NCBI GenBank assembly: GCA_024280785.1
Contig: JAJRPK010000462.1
Span: 1 to 15,158, forward strand
DNA: 15,158 bases
Source of the DNA: Gammaproteobacteria bacterium
GTDB taxonomy: Bacteria; Pseudomonadota; Gammaproteobacteria; Pseudomonadales; UBA7434
Direction of reading: 5' to 3'
The number at the start of each line of letters is the position of its first letter. The first letter of the stretch is position 1. Under the pieces are notes generated by a model. It was given only the letters and a program-made list of their open reading frames with translations. It was not told the DNA's origin and ran no database searches. The translations under genes were made by a program, and so were the position numbers. Below, in pieces: positions 6,963 to 13,927 of the stretch.

Positions 6963-6984
6963 TTCAGCTTATATTCAGCTTATA
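6963..6984. repeat. 11-bp exact tandem duplication upstream of gene at 7060
   Basis: TTCAGCTTATA is repeated back to back (6963-6973 and 6974-6984), ending four bases before a TATAAT. The duplication therefore falls where the -35 region of that promoter would be and may alter promoter geometry. Confidence 0.85.
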
Positions 6985-6988
6985 TACG

Positions 6989-6994
6989 TATAAT
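6989..6994 (+). promoter_or_regulatory. Likely -10 element for gene at 7060
   Basis: A perfect TATAAT about 65 bases upstream of the ATG; transcription would start near 7001. No good -35 hexamer lies at 16-18 bases upstream because that position is taken by the 11-bp duplication. Confidence 0.4.
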
Positions 6995-7059
6995 GGCCCA
7001 AAGGCAGCATTTATCTCGGCTACTTTTCTCATTTATCCCTGCCTTATGAGGAGAACTCT

Positions 7060-7554
7060 ATGATCGTCACAGCTAAACGTTCGAAGAGAAATCGATGGCA
7101 ACGTAATCTCACCGCTCTGGCTTGCGGCCTTTTACTATCATCCGCTGCATTTGCCGAAGTTAGACATCCTATCCACAGTGGTTACGGAGATCGTGGCAGC
7201 TCACTAAGCTTAAACATTTACTCCCGTAACTTGCATCAAAATCGTCATGGCTCCCGTTACATAGACCATCGCTCGAACAACCGCTTTACCCATTCCAATC
7301 GGCACGGCAAAAGATACCGTTACAAACAGTACAATAATTATCAGTCATCAGCACAGTCACGCTACCGCCACTCTTCAAAATATCGCAACTATTCAACATA
7401 CAGTGGTTATTCGACACATAGTGACTACCCAACAAGACCAGTAAGGTCGCATTCCTCGCGCTATGGACAGCAACGCTGCTGTTACGGCAATAGTAGTCAT
7501 CACCGACGTAACAGTCAGAGATCACACATAGTCAGCATCACCAAGCGCCACTAG
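7060..7554 (+). CDS. Secreted basic Tyr/His/Arg/Ser-rich protein of unknown function
   Basis: A 164-residue protein with a clear signal peptide: basic start (AKRSKRNRWQRN), hydrophobic core (LTALACGLLLSSA) and cleavage probably after AFA at about residue 32. The mature part is low-complexity and strongly basic, with abundant Ser, Arg, His, Tyr and Asn, only four acidic residues and no hydrophobic core. Internal repeats are visible (YSTYSG, YSTHSD, YPTRPV). A Cys-Cys pair lies near the C-terminus (RCCY). A strong AGGAGA precedes the ATG by about six bases, so translation is well supported. No family is recognised. It could bind nucleic acid, polysaccharide or lipopolysaccharide, or be a small matrix or metal-binding protein; none of these is shown by the sequence. 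Confidence 0.8.
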   Translation: MIVTAKRSKRNRWQRNLTALACGLLLSSAAFAEVRHPIHSGYGDRGSSLSLNIYSRNLHQNRHGSRYIDHRSNNRFTHSNRHGKRYRYKQYNNYQSSAQSRYRHSSKYRNYSTYSGYSTHSDYPTRPVRSHSSRYGQQRCCYGNSSHHRRNSQRSHIVSITKRH

Positions 7555-7643
7555 GAGATCAAAGACCCTCTCGTCCGACAACAAAAGATACGCTAAACTT
7601 GTCTGGAAATTCGCTAGCTGAATAAGAGCTAAAGGAGACGCAA

Positions 7644-8375
7644 GTGATACTGTTCGGACATAGGGGTGCGGCCGGTGAAGCGCCTGAAAACACACTCGCC
7701 GGTGCCCGCCATGCTATTGAACGAGGTGCGAGAAATGTGGAAATTGATCTTCGGCTTTCGGCTGACGATCAGCTAGTCGTAATCCACGACCGCAATGCTA
7801 CGCGAACTGCCGGTATCAATCGTCCCATCTCGCTTCTTACTGCCCGCGAACTCGCTAAATTGGATAATCGAAAAGTAGGCCCCACTTGGCCGAGAAAATC
7901 TGGCTGTGGCACTCCTACGCTGAAAAATTATTTGAAGCATACGCCCGAAATACAGCGCTATCAATTAGAAATAAAATCAGACAAGAAGACCGATGTCGAT
8001 TTAATGGTAGAAAAAATAGGGTTAATGTTTCCAACCCGAGTATCGGCAAAGAGAATAATATGCACATCATTTGATTACAAATTGCTTGAACAGCTTAAAG
8101 TCCACTCCCCCCACATTCGTCTCGGTGCTATCAGTTACAAAAAACCTGCTCTAAAGCAAGCTATTGCACTGAAGTGCGACTATTTTTGCATCCACGAGTC
8201 GCTGTGTACTCCGTCCTTTATTGAGAAGATTAAGCAGCATAAAATTCATCTTTCTGTGTGGACAGTGAACGACCCCAAGCTTATTAAAAAACTGTTTAAG
8301 TTAAACGTCGATAGTATTATTAGTGATTATCCCTCTATGGCTCTACCACTTATTAATAGTCTAATGCGACAATAA
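7644..8375 (+). CDS. Cytoplasmic glycerophosphodiester phosphodiesterase (UgpQ-like)
   Basis: Hydrolyses glycerophosphodiesters to glycerol-3-phosphate and an alcohol. The GDPD fold signatures are present: H6-R7-G, A-P-E-N-T at 14-17 or so, E33 and D35 in VEIDLRLSADDQLVVIHD, the catalytic H48, and metal-ligand E109 with K111 in QLEIKS. The C-terminal S-V-W-T-V-N-D-P and S-D-Y-P blocks also fit. Length 243 matches E. coli UgpQ (about 247). No signal peptide, so the enzyme should be cytoplasmic. The start is GTG, chosen because AGGAG lies six bases upstream. It stands alone, 89 bases after the secreted basic protein; no transporter for glycerophosphodiesters is nearby. Confidence 0.94.
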   Translation: MILFGHRGAAGEAPENTLAGARHAIERGARNVEIDLRLSADDQLVVIHDRNATRTAGINRPISLLTARELAKLDNRKVGPTWPRKSGCGTPTLKNYLKHTPEIQRYQLEIKSDKKTDVDLMVEKIGLMFPTRVSAKRIICTSFDYKLLEQLKVHSPHIRLGAISYKKPALKQAIALKCDYFCIHESLCTPSFIEKIKQHKIHLSVWTVNDPKLIKKLFKLNVDSIISDYPSMALPLINSLMRQ

Positions 8376-8677
8376 TTTATTGTGCAAATTAGATTTTAAT
8401 GCACCCTCCATAATATAGTCAGCACCGAATGGTACTCACTTAAGTGGCAGTGTTTTAGCTCCGATCCGTGCCATTCTAGTCAGCACCCATGATGTCGGCA
8501 CAATTATTATCAGCACAACAAGCTATACACTTACAAAACAATGATGTTTACATAAGCGATAGCCAATGCCATTGTTTTAAACCGGACATTCGAGTTACCC
8601 TCAACCCATGATGAAAATTTTTCTGCCTTCTATTTATTAATAAGCTTTTTGTTAGGCACACTAGAGAGAATACGATT
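8376..8677. other. Intergenic region carrying the second mini-element
   Basis: About 300 bases without a gene. The notable content is the palindromic element at 8427-8476 and its flanking repeat. Beyond that, several copies of CAGCAC are scattered at 8420-8520, and the last part is AT-rich with an AGAGAG ribosome binding site before ATG 8678. No convincing promoter hexamers or terminator are seen. Confidence 0.55.
8416..8487. mobile_element. MITE-like mini-element, copy B, with 11-bp target-site-like repeats
   Basis: The exact 11-mer TAGTCAGCACC occurs at 8416-8426 and 8477-8487 and encloses precisely 50 bases. That segment begins GAATGGTAC and ends GTGCCATTC, inverted repeats matching at 8 of 9 positions. 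Its first 26 bases match copy A (4073-4098) at 21 positions. Inverted termini, flanking direct duplication and a second copy elsewhere are the marks of a small non-autonomous transposable element. An 11-bp duplication would suit an IS4-type transposase, but no transposase is present here. Confidence 0.7.
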
Positions 8678-9697
8678 ATGGCAAATCAACAATGGCTAAT
8701 GGTAAAGCGGCCCTGTGGAATGGTTCGCGAAGATGATTTCAAACTTGTTTCCGTTGATATGCCTGTACCCGATGTGTCTCGGGGTGAAGTACTGGTTAAA
8801 AGCTTAATGATGAGCTTTGACCCTGCGATGCGCGGCTGGATGGATGACAAACCAAGCTACCTCCCTCCCGTTGCACTCAACGAACCGATGCGAGCATCGG
8901 GAATTGGCCAAGTCACCGTATCTGAAAATCCCGAACTGCCCGTTGGAACTCTGGTACAAGGCATTCTCGGCTGGCAAGAGCACGTTGTTTTGGGGCCAGA
9001 CAGCATGTTTCCTCCTAGTCCTCTGCCTGCAGGCACGCCTCCCAGCATTGCATTAAGTGTGCTGGGAGCAACGTCTCTCACGGGTTATTTTGGCTTGCTT
9101 CGCATTGGTGAGCCTAAGGCAGGCGAGACGCTGCTGGTTTCTGGCGCTGCGGGAGCAACGGGGTCAGCTGTTGCGCAAATTGGCAAAATCAAGGGCTGCC
9201 GCGTCATTGGCATTGCTGGCGGCAAAGATAAATGCGATTGGTTAGTCAACGATTTAAAACTCGATGCCGTAATCGATTATAAAAACGAAAATATCAGCGA
9301 ACGACTCCATGAGATCTGTCCCGATGGCATCGACCTGTTTTTTGATAATGTCGGTGGCGACACCCTTGAAGCCGCAATAGAAAATGCCGCAGATTACGCA
9401 CGCTTTATTTTGTGCGGAGCCATTTCGGAATATAACGATGAGAATCCTAAACCCGGCCCGAGCAATCTCTTTATGCTTATCTCAAAACGAATAAAGATGC
9501 AGGGTTTTATTATGTTTGATTTTATGCCCGAGGTAGAGACCGCCACTGCCGATTTAGTTCAATGGCTAACAGAAGGAAAACTACGATGGCGTGAAGATAT
9601 TCAAGAAGGTTTTGAAAACTTTCCAAAAACTTTTTTGCGCTTATTCGACGGCAGCAATCAAGGTAAACAGCTATTAAAACTTGCCGACCCCGAATAA
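8678..9697 (+). CDS. NADP-dependent medium-chain oxidoreductase (CurA/prostaglandin-reductase-like)
   Basis: Zinc-independent member of the medium-chain dehydrogenase/reductase superfamily, 339 residues, in the leukotriene B4 dehydrogenase/CurA group that reduces the C=C bond of alpha,beta-unsaturated carbonyls with NADPH. Visible marks are S-F-D-P-A-M-R-G-W-M at about 46-55, the nucleotide-binding glycine motif GAAGATGSAVAQ at 156-167, A-G-G-K-D-K-C at 180-186 (basic residue suited to NADP phosphate) and D-L-F-F-D-N-V-G-G-D. The structural-zinc cysteine cluster is absent. AGAGAG lies about eight bases upstream of the ATG. It is flanked by a mobile-like element on the left and convergent with the barrel gene on the right. 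Substrate cannot be told; detoxification of reactive enones is plausible. Confidence 0.92.
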   Translation: MANQQWLMVKRPCGMVREDDFKLVSVDMPVPDVSRGEVLVKSLMMSFDPAMRGWMDDKPSYLPPVALNEPMRASGIGQVTVSENPELPVGTLVQGILGWQEHVVLGPDSMFPPSPLPAGTPPSIALSVLGATSLTGYFGLLRIGEPKAGETLLVSGAAGATGSAVAQIGKIKGCRVIGIAGGKDKCDWLVNDLKLDAVIDYKNENISERLHEICPDGIDLFFDNVGGDTLEAAIENAADYARFILCGAISEYNDENPKPGPSNLFMLISKRIKMQGFIMFDFMPEVETATADLVQWLTEGKLRWREDIQEGFENFPKTFLRLFDGSNQGKQLLKLADPE

Positions 9698-9753
9698 GCG
9701 ATCGTCAGGATGAGTTTTAGTGCGCTATGAATTTCAATTCACCGATGCTCAAC

Positions 9754-10539
9754 TTACAATCTATACTCTAAGCCCAAACCCCAACTTTTGGAAACATTAA
9801 TATTTGAAGAACTAAACAAGTCCAAGTATTCCATATTAACAAACAGCTGATCCATTATTTTGATATTAGCCCCTATACCATAGCTATTGCTATTAACATG
9901 TCCGCCACCGGTACCCGAAGTAGCCGCCACTTCAAACGAGCCCCGCGTATACCCAAACAATAGATAGGGTGACACAATCGCCTTTCGGAAGTTTCCACCC
10001 AATCGCACATAAGCACCGTAGTAATATTTATTAAGCAGCTCGGCATTCCTCCGTTTAGTTTCCGTCAGGGTAACGTTAATATTAGTTTTTTTGACACCAC
10101 CAATAGGATCGAGCTCACCAGTAGCAGCGTTTCTTAATGTATCGTCAATACAGTTGTTCCCATTCACGTCACAATTAGGTATCTGCACATTTCGCGTTCT
10201 AGGTTTCTCAGCATAATCCCTCAATAATTTTTTACTGGTGCCGAACCCAGCCCGAACCTCCATACTTAACCAGGAAAAAATTGAGTAACCATATTTGACA
10301 CTGGCCGTCTGCAACTCTACATTTAAATCACGAAAGGGAGACGCCCGTTCACCACCGCCTTCCTGCGAAATAATATTAAAGGGCGGGTTACTTGGTCCAA
10401 GGCCCGCCGTTTCTACACCCAATTGCTCATAGGACAAACTAGCATAGTTAATACCGATATATGCTTGGCTCCAGGCCATGCTAGAGACCAATAAAAATAA
10501 CAACGGGAATACTGGAAATACTTTTTTGTATGCAAACAT
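9754..10539 (-). CDS. Small outer-membrane beta-barrel protein
   Basis: A 261-residue protein with a signal peptide (hydrophobic core about residues 8-22, cleavage probably after AWSQA near 26) and a mature part rich in alternating amphipathic strands (YIGINYASLSY, VKYGYSIFSWLSMEVRAGFG, SPYLLFGYTRGSFEVA, KSWGLGLEYRL at the end). This is the pattern of the eight-stranded OmpA/OmpW-type porin-like barrels. A large loop at about 105-165 contains CDVNGNNC (Cys123, Cys130), an Asp/Asn-rich segment bracketed by two cysteines that could be disulfide-closed or bind a cation. It follows the TonB-dependent receptor on the same strand after 114 bases and may share its transcript. No specific ligand is known. 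Confidence 0.82.
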   Translation of the reverse strand: MFAYKKVFPVFPLLFLLVSSMAWSQAYIGINYASLSYEQLGVETAGLGPSNPPFNIISQEGGGERASPFRDLNVELQTASVKYGYSIFSWLSMEVRAGFGTSKKLLRDYAEKPRTRNVQIPNCDVNGNNCIDDTLRNAATGELDPIGGVKKTNINVTLTETKRRNAELLNKYYYGAYVRLGGNFRKAIVSPYLLFGYTRGSFEVAATSGTGGGHVNSNSYGIGANIKIMDQLFVNMEYLDLFSSSNINVSKSWGLGLEYRL

Positions 10540-10558
10540 TTATCTATCTCTGCGCTTC

Positions 10559-10576
10559 ATCTATAAAATCTATAAA
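10559..10576. repeat. 9-bp exact tandem duplication upstream of the barrel gene
   Basis: ATCTATAAA is repeated twice, 20-37 bases upstream of the barrel start. On the minus strand it reads TTTATAGAT twice, a -10-like A+T-rich element in duplicate, so it could form part of a local promoter. Confidence 0.75.
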
Positions 10577-10653
10577 ATAATTTATAATCCATCGACTGAA
10601 TATCTATCAGGTCATCTCATTTCGATTGATATCTATGCAATTCTAATACAGAG

Positions 10654-13455
10654 CTACAGCCACTCGTAAATCACATTGATGCCAAACGTCCGCGGTTGCC
10701 CGTACGACGCTATATCGAGCGCGATAGCATTTAACTCAAATTTTTGCACTTGATACTCGTTATCAAATAAGTTTTGCGACCACAATGCAACACGCGCAAC
10801 ACCTGAATCCGTATCAAATTGCGTTTGGACTCTAAGCTCCCAGACATTACGCGAATCAACTTTTAAAGTGTCATTGACAAAAAACGCATCTTTATAGCTG
10901 TAACCCAGGTGAAAGAAAAATTCGCCGTAATTCGTTGGTAAACGATAATCTAGCGATGTTTGCCAAGAACTAACCGGTGCACCAAAGTTGCTTTTGCGCT
11001 CGAGACACTGGCCGAGTGCAAAGTTAGGTCGTCTAAGGCCACCACTACACTGGGCAATTAGCTGTCTATATTCATTATCTGTTGGGTCCAACGGTCTGCC
11101 CAGCGACTCAACCAGTACAGAAAAGTCAGGGGCAAAGGGCGTAATATATGAATCGGACCCCGAACGCAACAATGCCCAGTTAGCGGTAAAAGATAACTCA
11201 TCGGTGAAATGCCAAGTAGTGTCCGCTTCAATACCAAACGCATATCCATCGGCATTGACAACCGCTCGTGAAATTGGTGAGGTCGGAAATATAACGGTCT
11301 CCTGACCATCTTTAATATCGTAATAAAACATGGCCAGTTCCATATCGACCAAGCCATTAAAAAACGGGCCTTTTAAGCCAACTTCATAAGCGATTTGAGA
11401 TTCTTCGTCAAACTCAATACCCGCTGATGCGGCTTGCCCAACTTGCGGCGGAATATCTCTGGCATCAACATTAAAATTACCTCCACGGAAGCCGCTGGTG
11501 ATGCTTAGATAGCCGATAACATCTTCGGTTATGTCGTATGCCAATTTAAATCGTGGGTCCACACTCTCCCAAATACCGGATTCGCGTTGCAAATCACCAC
11601 GAGGCTCCAGTGAAATAGACTGTAGCCCTTGCCTCTCTAAACTGCGCTCGTCCCTAGAATATCGCACGCCTAGCGTTACATGAAGCCGCTCGTCTAACCA
11701 TAGCGGTGTGTACACAAAGTCAGAGTACAGGCCTAACGCATCGGTATTTAACCGGTTTAAGCTAATAAAGCTAAAGCCAAAATTATTAACGTCAGTGCCA
11801 GTAATTGAGCCAAAATCTAACAGCTCCACAACATCAAGATACAATTCAGTTGCAATATCTAACGTGCCATCGTTGTTGTTCAGTGTTTGGCCGTTACCAG
11901 TACGCTCATTAAAATAGTATACCCCGGCAATATATTCCAAGCGATCATCTAGAAAAGAACCTGCTTGCCGCAGCTCTATACTAAACTGCTTGTGATCTCT
12001 TAACGCCGCCAACCCTCCTGGTGGGCTCGAAAACACAGAACTGAAAAAATCACCAACGCGGTACAAGCCTACAGCCTGTGGAAGCAAAGCCAGAAAATTT
12101 GCTGTCGGCCCACACTCAGGGTTAGTCACTGGATTCTGGACTTCAAACGCCAGTGCATCATAATAGGCCTGCCCTGCTGCCGTACCCAACGCCTCACTGA
12201 TCCCTAAAACAGACAGGTTTAAAAACCCCGCCGTTGGCGGAGCCGCAATAGCGTCCGGCGTACATACCGAACTACCCGGCGAAACAGGAGAAGCACTAAA
12301 AAGAAGGCCCCCCTCTATAGACTCGAGAACCGATTTGCGTGGAAGTCTCCTAATGGCAGATTGAAGGTCCGTCGCACTCGATACATCGGGGAAGAAATAA
12401 AACGTATTGTTAACTTCTGAGGTTCTGTAAGTGCCAATCAACTTTAACGTATGCAGCTCTGACCACCCCCATTCAACCACCAATGAGTGACCGTCGGCAT
12501 CCGTGGTACTATTTTCAATCTCTCTTAATGTAGAGCCGCCCTCATCTAGCCTACCGGCTCCCAAAGGGGTCTGAAATATCAAAGATCCGTTTGCATCGCT
12601 CAAAAAAGTAGCTATATTACCCGGGACGTCGTCATAGTCGGCCTTGTCAAATGATTGCTCCCCTTCTATAAACTGCGGCTGGTAAAATACAGGCTGGGTA
12701 ACAAAGTCTGCTCGATCATAGGCATAATCAACGGTAACGCTTTCACTGGCATGCCAGCGGGCCGCGATCCTAAATCCAGTACGGTCATAGCCACCCCAAT
12801 CAACACCCCGGCCTTTGTTTTCAACCCAACCGTCCGCCTGATTGGTAAAAGCACTCGCTCGTAGTGCAAAAGTGTCTGAAATGGGTACATTAACAATACC
12901 GGTTACATTTCGACGAGCAAAATTACCCACTTTAATATCGATTTTGCCATAGAACTCTTCAACGCTGGCCTTGGCTGTAATTAAGTTTATCGTACCGCCA
13001 ATTGCATTACGGCCATAAGTAAAACCTTGAGGGCCTTTAAGCACTTCAACCGATTCCAGATCAACGATATCAAATACCAAGCCACTGGCGCGGCCCAGAA
13101 ATGCACCATCAACATAAAGCCCGACTTTACTCTCCACTCCAAGCTGGCTATCTCTAGCACCTATGCCACGAAGTGTGAAACGTAATCCTTGTGCACCTGA
13201 GGGAGAGGCCGTGAGTCCCGGCACCACATTCGAGATATCAGCAAATCCGGCAATTTGGTGTGTTTCTAAATCTTCCAGGTCAAAGGCATCCACTGATTCG
13301 GTTAAATCCATGGTGGAATTGTTTTGACGCTCCGCTTGAACCACCACCTCTTCGATGTCTTGTCCAAACAAGGTTGTAGGTAACGCCCCCACAACGACAA
13401 TAAATAAATACATTACGCCCGATAATACTGGTGTTTTGTATGGACTAAAGGCCAT
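10654..13455 (-). CDS. TonB-dependent outer-membrane receptor
   Basis: A 933-residue gated outer-membrane transporter driven by TonB. A signal peptide ends near residue 31, followed at once by a TonB-box-like D-I-E-E-V-V-V-Q-A (33-41). The plug domain covers about 45-160 and includes L-R-F-T-L-R-G-I-G and LKGPQGFTYGRNAIGGTINL (139-158), hallmark plug sequences. The rest is barrel, with typical strand blocks such as TLGVRYSRDERS and a C-terminal PRTFGINVIYEWL. Two pairs of cysteines sit in predicted external loops. The style resembles receptors of marine and sphingomonad-like heterotrophs rather than classical siderophore receptors, but the substrate cannot be read. AGGA precedes the ATG by about eight bases. 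The barrel gene follows on the same strand. Confidence 0.95.
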   Translation of the reverse strand: MAFSPYKTPVLSGVMYLFIVVVGALPTTLFGQDIEEVVVQAERQNNSTMDLTESVDAFDLEDLETHQIAGFADISNVVPGLTASPSGAQGLRFTLRGIGARDSQLGVESKVGLYVDGAFLGRASGLVFDIVDLESVEVLKGPQGFTYGRNAIGGTINLITAKASVEEFYGKIDIKVGNFARRNVTGIVNVPISDTFALRASAFTNQADGWVENKGRGVDWGGYDRTGFRIAARWHASESVTVDYAYDRADFVTQPVFYQPQFIEGEQSFDKADYDDVPGNIATFLSDANGSLIFQTPLGAGRLDEGGSTLREIENSTTDADGHSLVVEWGWSELHTLKLIGTYRTSEVNNTFYFFPDVSSATDLQSAIRRLPRKSVLESIEGGLLFSASPVSPGSSVCTPDAIAAPPTAGFLNLSVLGISEALGTAAGQAYYDALAFEVQNPVTNPECGPTANFLALLPQAVGLYRVGDFFSSVFSSPPGGLAALRDHKQFSIELRQAGSFLDDRLEYIAGVYYFNERTGNGQTLNNNDGTLDIATELYLDVVELLDFGSITGTDVNNFGFSFISLNRLNTDALGLYSDFVYTPLWLDERLHVTLGVRYSRDERSLERQGLQSISLEPRGDLQRESGIWESVDPRFKLAYDITEDVIGYLSITSGFRGGNFNVDARDIPPQVGQAASAGIEFDEESQIAYEVGLKGPFFNGLVDMELAMFYYDIKDGQETVIFPTSPISRAVVNADGYAFGIEADTTWHFTDELSFTANWALLRSGSDSYITPFAPDFSVLVESLGRPLDPTDNEYRQLIAQCSGGLRRPNFALGQCLERKSNFGAPVSSWQTSLDYRLPTNYGEFFFHLGYSYKDAFFVNDTLKVDSRNVWELRVQTQFDTDSGVARVALWSQNLFDNEYQVQKFELNAIALDIASYGQPRTFGINVIYEWL

Positions 13456-13490
13456 CTGTGTATTCCTATGAAAAACCGTATTATTGAATG

Positions 13491-13519
13491 GTGATAACTT
13501 AAATGTTTTATCTTGGCAA
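13491..13519 (-). promoter_or_regulatory. Predicted sigma-70 promoter of the TonB-dependent receptor
   Basis: On the minus strand, TTGCCA (13514-13519) and TATCAC (13491-13496) are separated by exactly 17 bases. The -35 matches consensus at 5 of 6 positions and the -10 at 4 of 6. Transcription would begin near 13484 with a leader of about 30 bases. Confidence 0.45.
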
Positions 13520-13549
13520 AAACGGCGTGAAAGGTAAGTTATTACGCTC

Positions 13550-13563
13550 GCAATTTAAATTGC
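13550..13563. promoter_or_regulatory. 14-bp perfect palindrome, candidate operator for the receptor gene
   Basis: GCAATTTAAATTGC is a perfect dyad centred about 73 bases upstream of the predicted receptor transcription start, a position typical of an activator site. It is not a Fur box. The binding protein is unknown. Confidence 0.4.
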
Positions 13564-13593
13564 AGATAAATTCAATATGTCTTTATTAGCGCA

Positions 13594-13615
13594 AAAAGCT
13601 AAATAAATAGCTTTT
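13594..13615. other. A+T-rich hairpin in the receptor upstream region
   Basis: AAAAGCTA (13594-13601) and TAGCTTTT (13608-13615) form an 8-bp perfect stem with a 6-base loop. It lies 10 bases left of a second hairpin. It has no proper T-run on the plus strand and only a short one on the minus strand, so its role is unclear. Confidence 0.4.
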
Positions 13616-13625
13616 AAAAGACACT

Positions 13626-13648
13626 AAAACTCTCGTTCGGAGTTTTTT
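13626..13648 (+). terminator. Rho-independent-like terminator with no plus-strand gene before it
   Basis: AAAACTC (13626-13632) pairs with GAGTTTT (13640-13646) around a 7-base loop, and the T-run continues to 13648 with further T-rich sequence after it. Orientation is plus. The nearest gene to the left is on the minus strand, so this would end a transcript antisense to the receptor leader or a small RNA. Confidence 0.5.
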
Positions 13649-13688
13649 ATTTTATCTAATGAAAGACCAACCACTAATTGCTGCTTTT

Positions 13689-13758
13689 ACAAACTTTAGC
13701 TACAAACTTTAGCTACTCAGTATTTCATAGCTAAAGTTAGCTGAAGTTAGCTGAAGTT
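13689..13758. repeat. Mixed direct/inverted repeat array of a 10-bp unit
   Basis: The unit AACTTTAGCT occurs at 13692-13701 and 13705-13714, within an exact 13-bp tandem ACAAACTTTAGCT (13689-13714). After a 14-base spacer its reverse complement occurs three times in direct succession: AGCTAAAGTT (13729-13738), AGCTGAAGTT (13739-13748) and AGCTGAAGTT (13749-13758). Five copies therefore lie in 70 bases, two in one orientation and three in the other, the last three spaced at exactly one helical turn. Confidence 0.85.
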
Positions 13759-13812
13759 TCATCACGGAAGTAAGTCGGACAAAAACGTTACAGCGAAAAA
13801 GGCATTGCCTAT

Positions 13813-13839
13813 CTATGCTATGTCTATGCTAGCTATGCT
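13813..13839. repeat. Three CTATGCT heptamers
   Basis: CTATGCT is found at 13813-13819, 13824-13830 and 13833-13839, with starts 11 and 9 bases apart. This is imperfect local duplication in the same intergenic region. Confidence 0.65.
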
Positions 13840-13892
13840 TATGTTACGTTTTTTGAGTTGGTTCATATTACTCGATCGTTCTGTGTCAATCG

Positions 13893-13927
13893 TTTATATC
13901 TATAATTTATATCTATAATTTATATCT
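13893..13927. repeat. 13-bp A+T-rich tandem repeat, about 2.7 copies
   Basis: TTTATATCTATAA is repeated exactly at 13893-13905 and 13906-13918, with a 9-base partial third copy at 13919-13927. It is nearly pure A+T and would melt easily. Confidence 0.85.

Larger units (their letters stand above)
6759..7059. other. AT-rich intergenic region before the secreted basic protein
   Basis: 301 bases without a credible gene. The left part is A-rich with no clear terminator for the HDOD gene. The right part contains an 11-bp tandem repeat, a TATAAT element and a strong ribosome binding site (AGGAGA) just before ATG 7060. Confidence 0.6.

Noticed and set aside
7286..7525. Minus-strand ORF of 79 codons
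   Set aside because: Antisense to the secreted basic protein; an open frame arises there because of the biased codon composition.
11058..11357. Minus-strand ORF of 99 codons within the receptor gene
   Set aside because: Out-of-frame shadow of a well-supported TonB-dependent receptor; W- and L-rich without family resemblance.
13689..13927. CRISPR array or replication origin
   Set aside because: Units are 7-13 bp and adjacent, without the 25-40 bp repeats and unique spacers of CRISPR, and no DnaA-box cluster is present.
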